Shown here piece after piece: positions 1 through 8,164 of a DNA stretch of 64,000 nt. Source of the stretch: Gammaproteobacteria bacterium (GTDB lineage Bacteria > Pseudomonadota > Gammaproteobacteria > Steroidobacterales > Rariloculaceae); contig JAJDWR010000059.1 in assembly GCA_022825505.1 (NCBI GenBank), forward strand, positions 1 to 64,000, in the 5' to 3' direction. The position numbers and the translations under genes were made by a program. The notes beneath the pieces were generated by a model. The model was not told where the DNA came from. It did no database searches and saw nothing but the letters and a program-made list of their open reading frames with translations. Each line of letters opens with the position of its first letter. Position 1 is the stretch's first letter.

Positions 1-1
1 C

Positions 2-1162
2 GTCGACGCGGTCACCGGGCAATCGATATTTCTGGAAGGCCACCGGCAAAACACGGCGATGTTCGCCGATGCCAGGGCGAGCGCCGACCTCGGCGGCTTC
101 GAGGGGCTGACCGCGGCCCTGGTGTATCAATTGTTCGTACCCCTGCTGCTGATCGCCCTCGGCCATGGCCTGATCATTCGCGAGCGCGAAGAGAACACTC
201 TGGCGCCGTTGCTGGCCCAGGGCGTGACGGGAATTGAATTGTACGCGGGCAAGTGGATTGCCCTGGCGGGAGTTGCGCTGGCGCTGCTGTTGCCGCTGGC
301 CGCCGTGTCGGCTGCGGCTGTCGCCGGAGGCGGCTCGCTGACGGCAAGCGCGGGAATCATCGGCCTCTATGCGCTCTATCTGCTCGTCTGGTGCGGTCTG
401 ATCCTGCTGGTTTCGGCCCTGGTGCGGTCGCGTGCATTCTCCCTCGGCGTTCTGGCGCTGTGCTGGCTCGGCGCCGCCCTGATCGTCCCGCGCATGGCCG
501 TCGAATCCGCCAGCACGGTCATGCCCATTCCGGGGAAGCTGGAGACCGACCTGCGAATGCAGGAAGAGTTGCGCGTAGTCGGCGATGGCCACTACGCCGA
601 CGCGCCGCAATATCTGCAGCTTCAGGCGAATCTGCTGGCGCAATACGATGTCGAACGCGTGGAAGACCTGCCGGTCAATTTCCGGGGCGCCGTCGCGGAG
701 GCCGCGGAAGCCGGAATGGCGGAGGTGATGAACAGATATGCCGAGGAGCGCATGGCGCTCGAGGCGCGCCAGGCCCGGTTCGCCGAATACTTCGGCTGGC
801 TTTCGCCGGCCGTTGCGGTTTCGGCGGGCTCCCGCGCGCTGGCGGGAACCGATCTGGCGACTCACCATCGATTTCTGCGCGAAGCCGAGGAAGTGCGCTT
901 CGATTTCGTGCAGGGCCTCAATCGTGCCCATGTCGAGCGACTCGCGTATGGCGTTGACATGAATCGCAACATCAATGCCGAAGCCTCACAGCGTGCCCGC
1001 ATATCGGCCGAAAACTGGAACGTGCTCGATGAGTTTTCCTTCCGGCCCGCCGCGGCCGGCGAACGCCTGACTCGCGCCGGCGCGCCCCTGGCCATGCTGT
1101 TCGCCTGGTTCCTGTTGCTGACGGCCGGCGGCATCCACGCAGCGCGAAAGATGCAGCCATGA
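2..1162 (+). CDS. ABC-2 type permease with DUF3526 domain (5' end outside window)
   Basis: Inner-membrane permease subunit of an ABC-2 type transporter. The frame is open from base 2, so the ATG at 59 is probably internal and the gene starts upstream of the window. The visible protein has four hydrophobic segments in its first 150 residues (the stretch near LLLIALGHGLIIRERE is typical of ABC-2 permeases), then a long polar domain, then one C-terminal membrane helix. The polar domain carries the DUF3526 signature around WLSPAVAVSAGSRALAGTD. The next gene begins inside this one (ATG 1159, stop ends 1162), so the two are translationally coupled and probably form a heterodimer. The ATPase would be expected upstream, outside the window. 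The substrate cannot be told from the sequence. Confidence 0.85.
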   Translation, partial: VDAVTGQSIFLEGHRQNTAMFADARASADLGGFEGLTAALVYQLFVPLLLIALGHGLIIREREENTLAPLLAQGVTGIELYAGKWIALAGVALALLLPLAAVSAAAVAGGGSLTASAGIIGLYALYLLVWCGLILLVSALVRSRAFSLGVLALCWLGAALIVPRMAVESASTVMPIPGKLETDLRMQEELRVVGDGHYADAPQYLQLQANLLAQYDVERVEDLPVNFRGAVAEAAEAGMAEVMNRYAEERMALEARQARFAEYFGWLSPAVAVSAGSRALAGTDLATHHRFLREAEEVRFDFVQGLNRAHVERLAYGVDMNRNINAEASQRARISAENWNVLDEFSFRPAAAGERLTRAGAPLAMLFAWFLLLTAGGIHAARKMQP

Positions 1163-2421
1163 CCGGGCTGATCCGGGAAGTCCGCTTCCTTTCGAGTGAC
1201 CGGGCGGCCTTGCTCTGGCTGGGAATCGCGGTCCTCGTCGCTACCCTGTCGGTGGTTTTGGGGCTGCGCGAAATCGCCTCGCAACGCACGGTCCTGAACG
1301 AATTGATCGAAATCGACCGCGTCGAACGGGAAGTGGTGACGGGACAGTACCGGGACTGGGGCAATGCGGCCTATTACACTTTCCACCTGACCTACGATTC
1401 GCCGTCGGATTTCGCATTTGCTGCGCTGGGCCAGCGCGACACTTCTCCCTGGAAGCACAATATCCGCGCCATCGCACTGGAAGGGCAGATTTACGAGACC
1501 GACGCGGAAAATCCCGACTTTGCCCTGATCGGCCGTTTCGACTTCGCGTTCGCCGCGAATCTGCTCGCCCCGCTATTGCTGATTCTCCTGTTGCACGATC
1601 TGCGCTCCGCGGAGCGCACCGCAGGCCGCTTTGAATTGCTCAGCGCGACAGCGGCAGTCCAGGGCAGCCCCTGGTTCGCGCGGGCGGTCCTGCGCGTCGG
1701 CGCGTTGGCGATGTGCCTGATCGCTCCACTCTGGGCCGGCGGTCTGCTTGCCGGAACGGGCGCTTCGGACCTGGCGCTTGCAAGCCTTATCGTGGCCTTG
1801 CACATCGGATTCTGGTGGGGCGTTTGCGCATTTGTCGACCGGTTTGGCCGCAGCAGCCCGGTCAACCTGACCGTGCTGATCGGCGCCTGGCTGGCCCTCG
1901 CCGTAATCGTCCCGGCGGCTATCAAGCTCTCGGTGGAGGCCGCCGTACCGCTGCCGGATGGAGGCGACATCCTCCTTACCCAAAGAGAGGCGGTGAACGA
2001 CGCCTGGGACCTGCCCAAGTCCGATACGATGGAGCCGTTTGTGGAGCGCCATCCCGAATGGGCGGATTACACGGAAGTCAGTCAGACTTTCGAATGGAAG
2101 TGGTATTACGCTTTCCAGCAGGTCGGCGACCAGACAGTCGAGCCACTGTCGCTGGCTTATCGGGAAGGCCGTATCGGACGCGACCGCCTTGCGGGAATGT
2201 ACGCCTGGCTGTCTCCGCCCGCGCTCGCCGAACGAGCCCTGCAAGCTGTCGCAGGTACGAATCTGGCGGCCTCGCTGGCCTATGAACAACGCGTGCGCGA
2301 CTTTCACGCCGCCATCCGGAACTACTACTATCCCGGGCTGTTCCGCGATGAAGTCTTCTCGGATGCGAGCATCGCGCAGCGGCCTGAATTCCGCGGCTCA
2401 GAAAATCGGATCGAGCGATAG
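1159..2421 (+). CDS. ABC-2 type permease, DUF3526 family, second subunit
   Basis: Protein of 420 residues with the same plan as its upstream neighbour. There is an N-terminal membrane helix (residues about 15-35), a polar region, four or five helices at about 135-270, and a C-terminal polar DUF3526 segment containing YAWLSPPALAERALQAVAGT. The start overlaps the previous stop by 4 bp (ATGA type), so the pair is one operon. Its 3' end overlaps the convergent DUF1826 gene by 24 bp, leaving no room for a terminator between them. It is likely the partner permease of the upstream subunit in a membrane export or membrane-maintenance ABC system. Unlike the first subunit, it lacks the final membrane helix after the DUF3526 segment. 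Confidence 0.85.
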   Translation: MTGLIREVRFLSSDRAALLWLGIAVLVATLSVVLGLREIASQRTVLNELIEIDRVEREVVTGQYRDWGNAAYYTFHLTYDSPSDFAFAALGQRDTSPWKHNIRAIALEGQIYETDAENPDFALIGRFDFAFAANLLAPLLLILLLHDLRSAERTAGRFELLSATAAVQGSPWFARAVLRVGALAMCLIAPLWAGGLLAGTGASDLALASLIVALHIGFWWGVCAFVDRFGRSSPVNLTVLIGAWLALAVIVPAAIKLSVEAAVPLPDGGDILLTQREAVNDAWDLPKSDTMEPFVERHPEWADYTEVSQTFEWKWYYAFQQVGDQTVEPLSLAYREGRIGRDRLAGMYAWLSPPALAERALQAVAGTNLAASLAYEQRVRDFHAAIRNYYYPGLFRDEVFSDASIAQRPEFRGSENRIER

Positions 2422-3006
2422 AAGCAATCGTTCACCAACTCCATGGGGAGATCGGTGAACGACACCGCCAAAGCACTCGTTCCACGCGCCACCCTTCAGT
2501 AACGACCAGTGGCCTGTGGTCAATTGCCGGATCTGCCGGTTCGCCTGGACGGGGGGCGCCATGGTATCGAGATCGGCCAAAACGGCCCAGTCGACATCGC
2601 TGTTGGGAATCCATTCCGTGCCCGATCCGCTGAGCGTGATCAACATGCGGCAAGGCACATGATCCACATGAAATCGCGGGCACATGGGGGCGCTCAGCGT
2701 TTTGAGTCGAACACCGACCCGCTCACAGTGCATGAGCTCGCCCAACAGTTCGCTGGCCTCGGCGATTTGATCGAGCAGCGCAGCATGCACGTCGCCGTCG
2801 ATTGTCGCCGGCAGCTCACTCGCCGGGGCTTCGGGATCATCGGCAGGCTGGATCCATCGCAATCGCGGAGCCTGACGCGAACGGATCAAACGCTTTGCCA
2901 GGGCTTCACAGGTTCTCGCTTGCGGGCGTGACACGCTGACGATTTCCACATCCTCGTCATAGATCGCTGCAAAGTCGCCCAGCTGATCACTGATTACCTG
3001 TCGCAT
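2398..3006 (-). CDS. DUF1826 family protein, zinc-limitation operon
   Basis: Protein of 202 residues starting at the ATG at 3006, which shares its A with the TGA of the upstream CobW-type gene (TGATG). A longer reading to 3069 would run 64 bp into that gene and is less likely. The sequence matches the DUF1826 family by eye. It has a histidine-containing core RFHVDHVPCRMLITLSGSGTEW and a later segment with KGGAWNECFGGVVHRSP. The histidine/aspartate pattern (FHxD, then VHRSP near the end) resembles a double-stranded beta-helix metal site; that is inference. DUF1826 genes commonly travel with zinc GTPases under Zur control, as seen here. The biochemical function is unknown. Confidence 0.8.
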   Translation of the reverse strand: MRQVISDQLGDFAAIYDEDVEIVSVSRPQARTCEALAKRLIRSRQAPRLRWIQPADDPEAPASELPATIDGDVHAALLDQIAEASELLGELMHCERVGVRLKTLSAPMCPRFHVDHVPCRMLITLSGSGTEWIPNSDVDWAVLADLDTMAPPVQANRQIRQLTTGHWSLLKGGAWNECFGGVVHRSPHGVGERLLLSLDPIF

Positions 3007-4223
3007 CAGACGTCTGCCTCCTCGAATTCGCGAATCCATAGTGGGAACGGGTCCGGGAACCGTTTCCAACTATCCGGGCCGGCAACAAGCTCTTTCTCAT
3101 TCAGAAGGCATGCATCCAATGCCCGACTTGCCTGTTCTTCATCGAGGGCCTGCCCAATGAAGACAATCTCCTGACGCCGATCACCGAAAGGCGGTTCGCA
3201 CTTGCTTTCGATCGCCGCCCTGTGTTCCATGTGTTCAGGCCACTCATCCTCAGGCACCGCTGACCAGAACAGGCCTGCATATCCGTGATTCATGATGCCG
3301 CCTGCCTGAGACCATGAACCCGCCTGATCGAAACGTGAAGCCAACCAGAAGTAACCTTTCGATCGAACCAGGTTGCCGTGACGCCAACCCCTTACGAGAA
3401 AGTCGTACAGTCGCTGGGGGTGAAACGGCCTGCGCGCCCGGTAGACGAAGCTACCGATACCGTATTCCTCGGTCTCCGGCACGTGTTCGCCACGAAGTTC
3501 CACCAGCCAGCCGGGCATGTTCTCGGCCTCGGCCATATCGAACCTGTTTGTACCGAGAATGGCGACTGGCTCGATCTTTCCGTGGTCCGCGACGAGCACC
3601 TCGGCGCCGGGATTGAGGCGACGCAGTGTGGCGAGGAGCGCGTGAGTTTGAGAGGAATCGAGCAAATCGGTCTTTGTCACCACGATGACATTGCTGAACT
3701 CGACCTGGTCGATGAGGAGATTGGCGATATTGCGTTCGTCCTCCTCGCCGACCTCCATGTTCTGTTCCTTGAGGGTTTCAGCCTCTTCCATCAGCCGTGG
3801 AAAATTGTAGGCGTCGACGACGGTAACCATGGTGTCAAGCCGGGCTACCGACGACAGCGAGCGGCCCAGTTCATCCTCGAACGTAAATGTTTCCGCCACC
3901 GGCAACGGCTCGGAGACACCGCTCGATTCGATGAGGAGGTAGTCGAACCGTCGCTCGTCTGCCAGGCGCGCCACCTCGACAAGCAAATCCTCCCTGAGCG
4001 TGCAGCAGATGCAGCCGTTGGTCATCTCGACGAGCTTCTCATCCACTTGCTGGAGCGACACGTCCTCCCGGAGGAAATCGGCGTCGATGTTGACCTCTCC
4101 CATGTCGTTCACAATAACCGCGACCCGCAGGCCTTCACGATTGTTGAGAACATGATTCAGGAGCGTCGTCTTGCCGGCGCCAAGAAACCCTGACAACACG
4201 GTTACGGGTAGAGATGATTCCAT
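3006..4223 (-). CDS. CobW/COG0523-type zinc metallochaperone GTPase
   Basis: GTPase of 405 residues from the COG0523 (CobW/ZigA/YeiR) family, expected to deliver zinc to client enzymes when zinc is scarce. The Walker A motif is GFLGAGKTT (residues 12-20). The metal-binding CxCC motif is C71-I-C73-C74. ESSGVSEP near residue 100 is the switch region, VVTKTDLL supplies the guanine-specificity lysine and aspartate, and a CobW_C domain begins near [17 protein letters not shown]. The start is ATG 4223. A Zur-like palindrome lies 18 bp upstream of the start codon, which supports a zinc role over the cobalamin role of true CobW. DUF1826 follows as a coupled second gene. Confidence 0.93.
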   Translation of the reverse strand: MESSLPVTVLSGFLGAGKTTLLNHVLNNREGLRVAVIVNDMGEVNIDADFLREDVSLQQVDEKLVEMTNGCICCTLREDLLVEVARLADERRFDYLLIESSGVSEPLPVAETFTFEDELGRSLSSVARLDTMVTVVDAYNFPRLMEEAETLKEQNMEVGEEDERNIANLLIDQVEFSNVIVVTKTDLLDSSQTHALLATLRRLNPGAEVLVADHGKIEPVAILGTNRFDMAEAENMPGWLVELRGEHVPETEEYGIGSFVYRARRPFHPQRLYDFLVRGWRHGNLVRSKGYFWLASRFDQAGSWSQAGGIMNHGYAGLFWSAVPEDEWPEHMEHRAAIESKCEPPFGDRRQEIVFIGQALDEEQASRALDACLLNEKELVAGPDSWKRFPDPFPLWIREFEEADV

Positions 4224-4240
4224 GCCTGCCTCCAGAACTG

Positions 4241-4255
4241 TGTTACGTTATAACA
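4241..4255 (-). promoter_or_regulatory. Zur-like operator upstream of the CobW-type GTPase
   Basis: A 15-bp site with perfect 5-bp inverted arms, TGTTA and TAACA, around a 5-bp centre, ending 18 bp before the GTPase start codon. The arms and AT-rich centre match the general form of gammaproteobacterial Zur boxes (a TGTTATA-type palindrome). Position and gene content fit zinc repression. The centre is not symmetric, so affinity cannot be judged. Confidence 0.7.
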
Positions 4256-4356
4256 TATCTCCGGTGGGCAAGGTTTCAAGTCTGTCCCGCCAGATGATGC
4301 ACGAGTGCACCTTGCAGCGGGTACGTGAATCGGCGGGAGGGAACTTTCGCCTGGAC

Positions 4357-4503
4357 CTATCCGCGGGACCAGGTTTCCGCAAGCATGTAGAGCGAACTCA
4401 GGATCACGATGATCGAGCCCCCCTGGATCCACAGGTAGCGGTAGATTTCGCTCTTGAACTCGGCCAGTGTAGCCGTCTGCCTGGCGTGGCTGACGGTGCT
4501 CAC
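4357..4503 (-). CDS. small single-span membrane protein, 48 residues
   Basis: A short gene read by eye: GTG start at 4503, GAGG about 5 bases upstream, TAG stop at 4357. The first 20 residues are polar (STVSHARQTATLAEFKSEIY). One hydrophobic helix follows (GGSIIVILSSLYML) and a short polar tail ends in WSRG. The layout, a helix with an FKSEIYRYLW segment before a C-terminal anchor, resembles the C-terminal part of small coiled-coil membrane proteins of the DUF1640/CCDC90 type, but the protein is too short to assign. It lies between the Zur-like site and the DUF924 gene. Function unknown. Confidence 0.5.
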   Translation of the reverse strand: MSTVSHARQTATLAEFKSEIYRYLWIQGGSIIVILSSLYMLAETWSRG

Positions 4504-4560
4504 GATAACCTCGGCATGCAAATGGGATCATCGAAAGTGTAACAGACGGAGTGTCTTCAA

Positions 4561-5193
4561 TTGAATCGGCCATCGACAGACTACCGGCTCGTCATCGAAT
4601 TCTGGTTCGGCGAACTGCCCATGCAACCGGACAGCCTGGCTGACCGGCAAAAGCTCTGGTACGGCGTGGACGCCGCGACCGACACGTTGATCAGGGATCG
4701 CTTCGGAGCCATGGTGGAGGGCGCCGTCGCCGGATCGTACCGAAGCTGGGAGACCCAGGCCCTGTCCCGGCTAGCGCTGATCGTCGTTCTGGATCAGTTC
4801 ACCCGCAATATTCATCGGGGCCGCGCCGGCGCATTCGACGGCGACGCCCGCGCGCTTCGTCTCGCGCTGGACGCCATCGACCGCGGCATGGACCGCGAGG
4901 TCGATCCGATCGCGCGAGGCTTCTTCTGCCTGCCGTTGCAGCACGCCGAGGACCTTGCCGTCCAGGAGCGCTCCGTGCGCGTCGCGGAGCGTTTCGATGC
5001 CGAGTGCCTGGCCGCATTCGGAAATTACCCGGCGGCTCTGGCGCGTTATGCCCGCGAACACCGGGACATAGTTGCCCGCTTCGGCCGCTTTCCGCATCGC
5101 AACGAGGCGCTGGGCCGGGAGTCCACGGAGGACGAACTGGCGTACCTAGCCGGAGATGCGCCCTCCTACGGCCAAGCCTACGCCGAGGATTGA
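4561..5193 (+). CDS. DUF924 family protein
   Basis: Protein of 210 residues in the DUF924 family, alpha-helical and TPR-like. The family hallmark VIEFWFGEL sits at the very N-terminus (residues 11-19). The frame closes at a TAA at 4540 with no ATG or GTG before that motif, so TTG at 4561 is the most likely start; a GGAG sits about 9 bases upstream. Further family features are LSRLALIVVLDQFTRNIHRG and a conserved FFCLPLQHAEDL segment, followed by FGRFPHRNEALGRES near the C-terminus. The family is widespread in proteobacteria and its function is not established. Confidence 0.85.
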   Translation: MNRPSTDYRLVIEFWFGELPMQPDSLADRQKLWYGVDAATDTLIRDRFGAMVEGAVAGSYRSWETQALSRLALIVVLDQFTRNIHRGRAGAFDGDARALRLALDAIDRGMDREVDPIARGFFCLPLQHAEDLAVQERSVRVAERFDAECLAAFGNYPAALARYAREHRDIVARFGRFPHRNEALGRESTEDELAYLAGDAPSYGQAYAED

Positions 5194-5264
5194 ATGGCCT
5201 CAAATCCTGTCCTCAGCGCCGGGTGCCGTTACAGGCAGTGTCGGTTTGAAGTGTGAATCGGGTA

Positions 5265-5337
5265 TGCCGGTGGACGGATTCGAACCGCCGACCCACGCAT
5301 TACGAATGCGTTGCTCTACCGCCTGAGCTACACCGGC
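5265..5337 (-). tRNA. tRNA-Thr (anticodon CGT)
   Basis: Read on the minus strand, the acceptor stem GCCGGTG pairs with CACCGGC, followed by discriminator A. The D-stem GCTC/GAGC, anticodon stem ACGCA/TGCGT with loop TTCGTAA, and T-arm GGCGG-TTCGAAT-CCGTC are all intact. The anticodon is CGT, which reads ACG threonine codons. The 3' CCA is not encoded (the next bases are TACC), unlike the tRNA-Pro elsewhere in this window. Length 73 nt. Confidence 0.95.
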
Positions 5338-5588
5338 AAAGATCGGGCGCAGGCGGCACATTATCCTTTTTCTTGGCCGTCATGCCCATAGGTTTCTATG
5401 CAATGAGCCGCGGGTCCGCATGATGGCCTCCGCTACCTCCAGCCAAGCGCGGAGTCTTGTCTGACGACTCCAACGCCCTTCATCGCGAAATACACCGCAT
5501 TTCTGCCGAATTTGCCCAGATTCAAGGCTTACGCCGGCAACTCTGCCCCGATTAGGCTGCATTTCAACCCTTTTCCGGGAGCAGCCGC

Positions 5589-6122
5589 ATGATCCGTTGC
5601 CGCGGATTTACATTACTGGAACTGCTGATCGTGCTCGTGGTCGCCGCGGTGCTGGCCGCTGTGGCCATTCCCGGCCTCGATTCCTTCATCCTGAACGCAC
5701 GCCGCACGTCGGACGTCAACGGATTCGTCACCGCCGTGCAACTGGCTCGCGGCGAAGCGTTCAAGCGCGGGCGCCCGGTTGTATTGTGCAAGACGGCCGA
5801 CGGCACGAGTTGCGGCGGCTCGGACGTGGATTTCGACCGGGGCTGGATGGTGTTCGTCAATGACGACGGCGACAACCCGCCGCGCCGTGACGCCGGCGAA
5901 CCGCAACTGTATTCGTATCACCCCGCAACCACGGGAAGCATCACGGCCAATCGGCGACTGTTCGAGTTCCGGCCGTTCGGTCGGCGAAGCACCAACGGCA
6001 CGGTGACCTTCTGCGATCGCCGCGGCGCGGAACAGGCGCGGGCGGTGGTCGTCAGCTTCACCGGCCGACCGCGGGTCACCCGCAACGGCCCCGGAATGCC
6101 TGCCCTGGCCTGCGAATTCTGA
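5589..6122 (+). CDS. fimT: type IV minor pilin, FimT/GspH family
   Basis: Minor pilin of 177 residues. The class III signal is MIRCRG|FTLLELLIVLVVAAV, with prepilin-peptidase cleavage after G6 and glutamate at mature position +5, then a hydrophobic helix for inner-membrane storage and pilus packing. The globular part is of GspH/FimT type, with a cysteine pair around CKTADGTSC and a terminal FCDRRGAEQARAVVVSFTGRPRV segment. It opens the pilus-priming cluster and is followed 10 bp later by pilV. Symbols fimT and fimU are used interchangeably for this position. Confidence 0.88.
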   Translation: MIRCRGFTLLELLIVLVVAAVLAAVAIPGLDSFILNARRTSDVNGFVTAVQLARGEAFKRGRPVVLCKTADGTSCGGSDVDFDRGWMVFVNDDGDNPPRRDAGEPQLYSYHPATTGSITANRRLFEFRPFGRRSTNGTVTFCDRRGAEQARAVVVSFTGRPRVTRNGPGMPALACEF

Positions 6123-6132
6123 GCGCGCGGCT

Positions 6133-6576
6133 GTGCAGAGCGGTCTCACCCTGATAGAAACGCTGGTCGCGCTGGTGGTGCTGTCCGTCGGCCTGCTCGG
6201 CATCGCCGCCCTGCAGGTTCAGGGCATGGGCGCCGGACGGAGCGCCCATTACCGAACTCACGCGGCCAACCTGGCTGCGGACATGGCGGAGAGAATCCGG
6301 AGCAACCCGCTGGGACTGGACGCGTACGCCGGGTCCGGCAGCGACAACCGCTGCGCCGCCGCTGCGGGAGACGGGCTCGACTGCACGCCCGCACAGATGG
6401 CCGCTCACGACCTGTTCCTCTGGGACCGGGCGATTCGTAGCAGCCTCCCCGAGGGCGATTGGGACATTCAGGTCGATTCGGGATCGGTACCGCCGGGATA
6501 TCGCCTTGAAGTCTCCTGGGTTGAGCCCCGGCACGGTGAACTCGAGTACGGGCTCTCGATAAGGGCATCGCAATGA
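6133..6576 (+). CDS. pilV: type IV minor pilin PilV
   Basis: Minor pilin of 147 residues starting at GTG 6133, ten bases after fimT. The very short leader MQSG is cleaved before LTLIETLVALVVLSVGLLG, which has glutamate at +5 and the PilV-typical LSVGLLGIAALQ. The C-terminal globular part is small and has a cysteine pair (CAAAAGDGLDC). It works with PilW, PilX, PilY1 and PilE in the pilus-tip priming complex. The TGA stop overlaps the pilW ATG. Confidence 0.88.
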   Translation: MQSGLTLIETLVALVVLSVGLLGIAALQVQGMGAGRSAHYRTHAANLAADMAERIRSNPLGLDAYAGSGSDNRCAAAAGDGLDCTPAQMAAHDLFLWDRAIRSSLPEGDWDIQVDSGSVPPGYRLEVSWVEPRHGELEYGLSIRASQ

Positions 6577-7685
6577 TGGCGCCGCGGCGACAGGCTTGCA
6601 CGGATACTCCCGCTTCCCGTCGCGTCAGCCCGCCGGCTGCCGGGGGGAGAGCGATTTCGCGCCGGGCGCCGGAGCGCCAGCAAGCGTCATGCAGCGGCGG
6701 CATGACGCTGATCGAGTTGCTGGTGGCGATGGCGCTCGGCGCATTCCTGCTCCTGGGCGCGATGACCGTATTCACGCAGGGACAGGCGGCATTCCGGGTG
6801 AATGAATCCACGGCGCGCTTGCAGGAGAACGCCAGGCTGGCACTGGCTTTGCTGGAGGACGATCTGCGAATGGCGGGGCATTTCGGACTCACGACGCGCC
6901 CGGGCGACATCGCGAATCGCGCCCCGGCCTCGCAGCCGGTGCCTCCCGGGCTTGGCGTTCGCAACGATTGCGGGCGCAACTGGGCGATCGACCTCGATGC
7001 GCCGGTCGCGGGTACCGGCAACAGCTTCGGATGGGCCGGATGCTCGCCTTACCGGCAAGCTCAGCCCGGCTCCGATACGTTGGTAGTACGACGCACCAGC
7101 GAGGTCGCCACACCCCCGGTTTCGTTGCGCCGAGGCACGCTCTATGTGCGAACCGCGCGCTTCGGGCGCGGGGTCATTTTCGACGGCGGGGCGCCGCCCG
7201 CGAATCCGCCGGCGACGCAGTTCCGGTCCTATCAACTCTTGAGCCGGGGCTACTACGTCAGCCAACGCTCATCGCTGGACACGCCCGGCAATCCGGTTCC
7301 GTCATTGCGCATAAAGACGCTGGCGGGCAGTTCTCTTGGCGCGAGGATCGTCGATCAGGAGGTCGTTCCGGGCGTCGAGGACCTTCAGGTCCAGTTCGGC
7401 GTGGATACGGACCGGGCCGGCGAGTCAGGCCGGGGTTCGGTGAATCGTTACGTCAATCCGGGGGACCCGCTGCTCGATCCGGACGATCCGGCGTTCCTGC
7501 CGGAGGCCCGGGTTCTGGCGGTGCGGGTCTGGGTGCGCGTGCGCGCGGAACGGCCCGAACAAGGGTTCACCGACTCGGAGGAATACGTCTACGCGGACCA
7601 GGATCGACCGGCCCCGAACGACGCGTATCGGCGTACGGTCGTGACCAGGACAATCCAGTTGCGCAACACGAGGCCGTCGTCGTGA
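6573..7685 (+). CDS. pilW: type IV minor pilin PilW
   Basis: Minor pilin of 370 residues. The methylated N-terminus MTLIELLVAMALGAFLLLGA follows a GG cleavage site at residues 42-43, with glutamate at +5. The 43-residue basic leader is unusually long for a prepilin, but there is no in-frame start codon closer to the cleavage site and the ATG at 6573 overlaps the pilV stop. The rest matches PilW: LQENARLALALLEDDLRMAGHFG after the helix, and a large C-terminal beta-rich region. The gene is coupled to pilX by an overlapping TGATG. Confidence 0.88.
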   Translation: MMAPRRQACTDTPASRRVSPPAAGGRAISRRAPERQQASCSGGMTLIELLVAMALGAFLLLGAMTVFTQGQAAFRVNESTARLQENARLALALLEDDLRMAGHFGLTTRPGDIANRAPASQPVPPGLGVRNDCGRNWAIDLDAPVAGTGNSFGWAGCSPYRQAQPGSDTLVVRRTSEVATPPVSLRRGTLYVRTARFGRGVIFDGGAPPANPPATQFRSYQLLSRGYYVSQRSSLDTPGNPVPSLRIKTLAGSSLGARIVDQEVVPGVEDLQVQFGVDTDRAGESGRGSVNRYVNPGDPLLDPDDPAFLPEARVLAVRVWVRVRAERPEQGFTDSEEYVYADQDRPAPNDAYRRTVVTRTIQLRNTRPSS

Positions 7686-8137
7686 TGGCCACTCCACTGA
7701 ACAACCGCCGGCAAGCGGGCGTCGCGCTCGTCGTCGCGCTGGTGGTGTTGGTGGCCGTTACGGTGGTCACCACATCGGCCATGAGCACGGCGACGATGCA
7801 GATCGTCATGGCGGGCAACGTCACCTCCTACGATCTTGCATTCCAGGCGGCCTCGTCCGGCATCGACCTGGCCATTGCCAGGGGTGGCTTCAGCGTGGAG
7901 TCGCCGGGCGCGCTCCCCTTCACCCAGCTCGGCGATGGCGCCGCCACCGAGGCCGCGATCGTTTTTTCGGAGTCGACATCCGTCCCGGGCGCGGCTTTCA
8001 GCCTGGGAGAGGGCTTCGCGGGGCTACAAGCGTTTCATTTCGAGATCACGGCCGTCGGCACGGGGCCTCGGAATGCCGTCTCTACACAGCGCCAGGGCTT
8101 CTACGTTCTGGGACCGGGCGAGGCGCCCGCTCCCTGA
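7685..8137 (+). CDS. pilX: type IV pilus assembly protein PilX
   Basis: Protein of 150 residues starting at ATG 7685, which shares a base with the pilW stop. A longer open frame reaches back to 6968 but overlaps pilW and is not coding. The N-terminus, RRQAGVALVVALVVLVAVT, is the PilX type: cleavage after the glycine of QAG and a hydrophobic helix. As usual for PilX, the +5 glutamate is absent. It belongs to the minor-pilin tip complex with PilV, PilW and PilY1. Confidence 0.85.
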   Translation: MATPLNNRRQAGVALVVALVVLVAVTVVTTSAMSTATMQIVMAGNVTSYDLAFQAASSGIDLAIARGGFSVESPGALPFTQLGDGAATEAAIVFSESTSVPGAAFSLGEGFAGLQAFHFEITAVGTGPRNAVSTQRQGFYVLGPGEAPAP

Positions 8138-8164
8138 CGGACCCGGCGTCATAGGCAATTTCGC

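Noticed and set aside
5500..5560. sigma54 promoter for the pilus cluster
   Set aside because: A GG...GC pair is present but the spacing is wrong for the -24/-12 elements.
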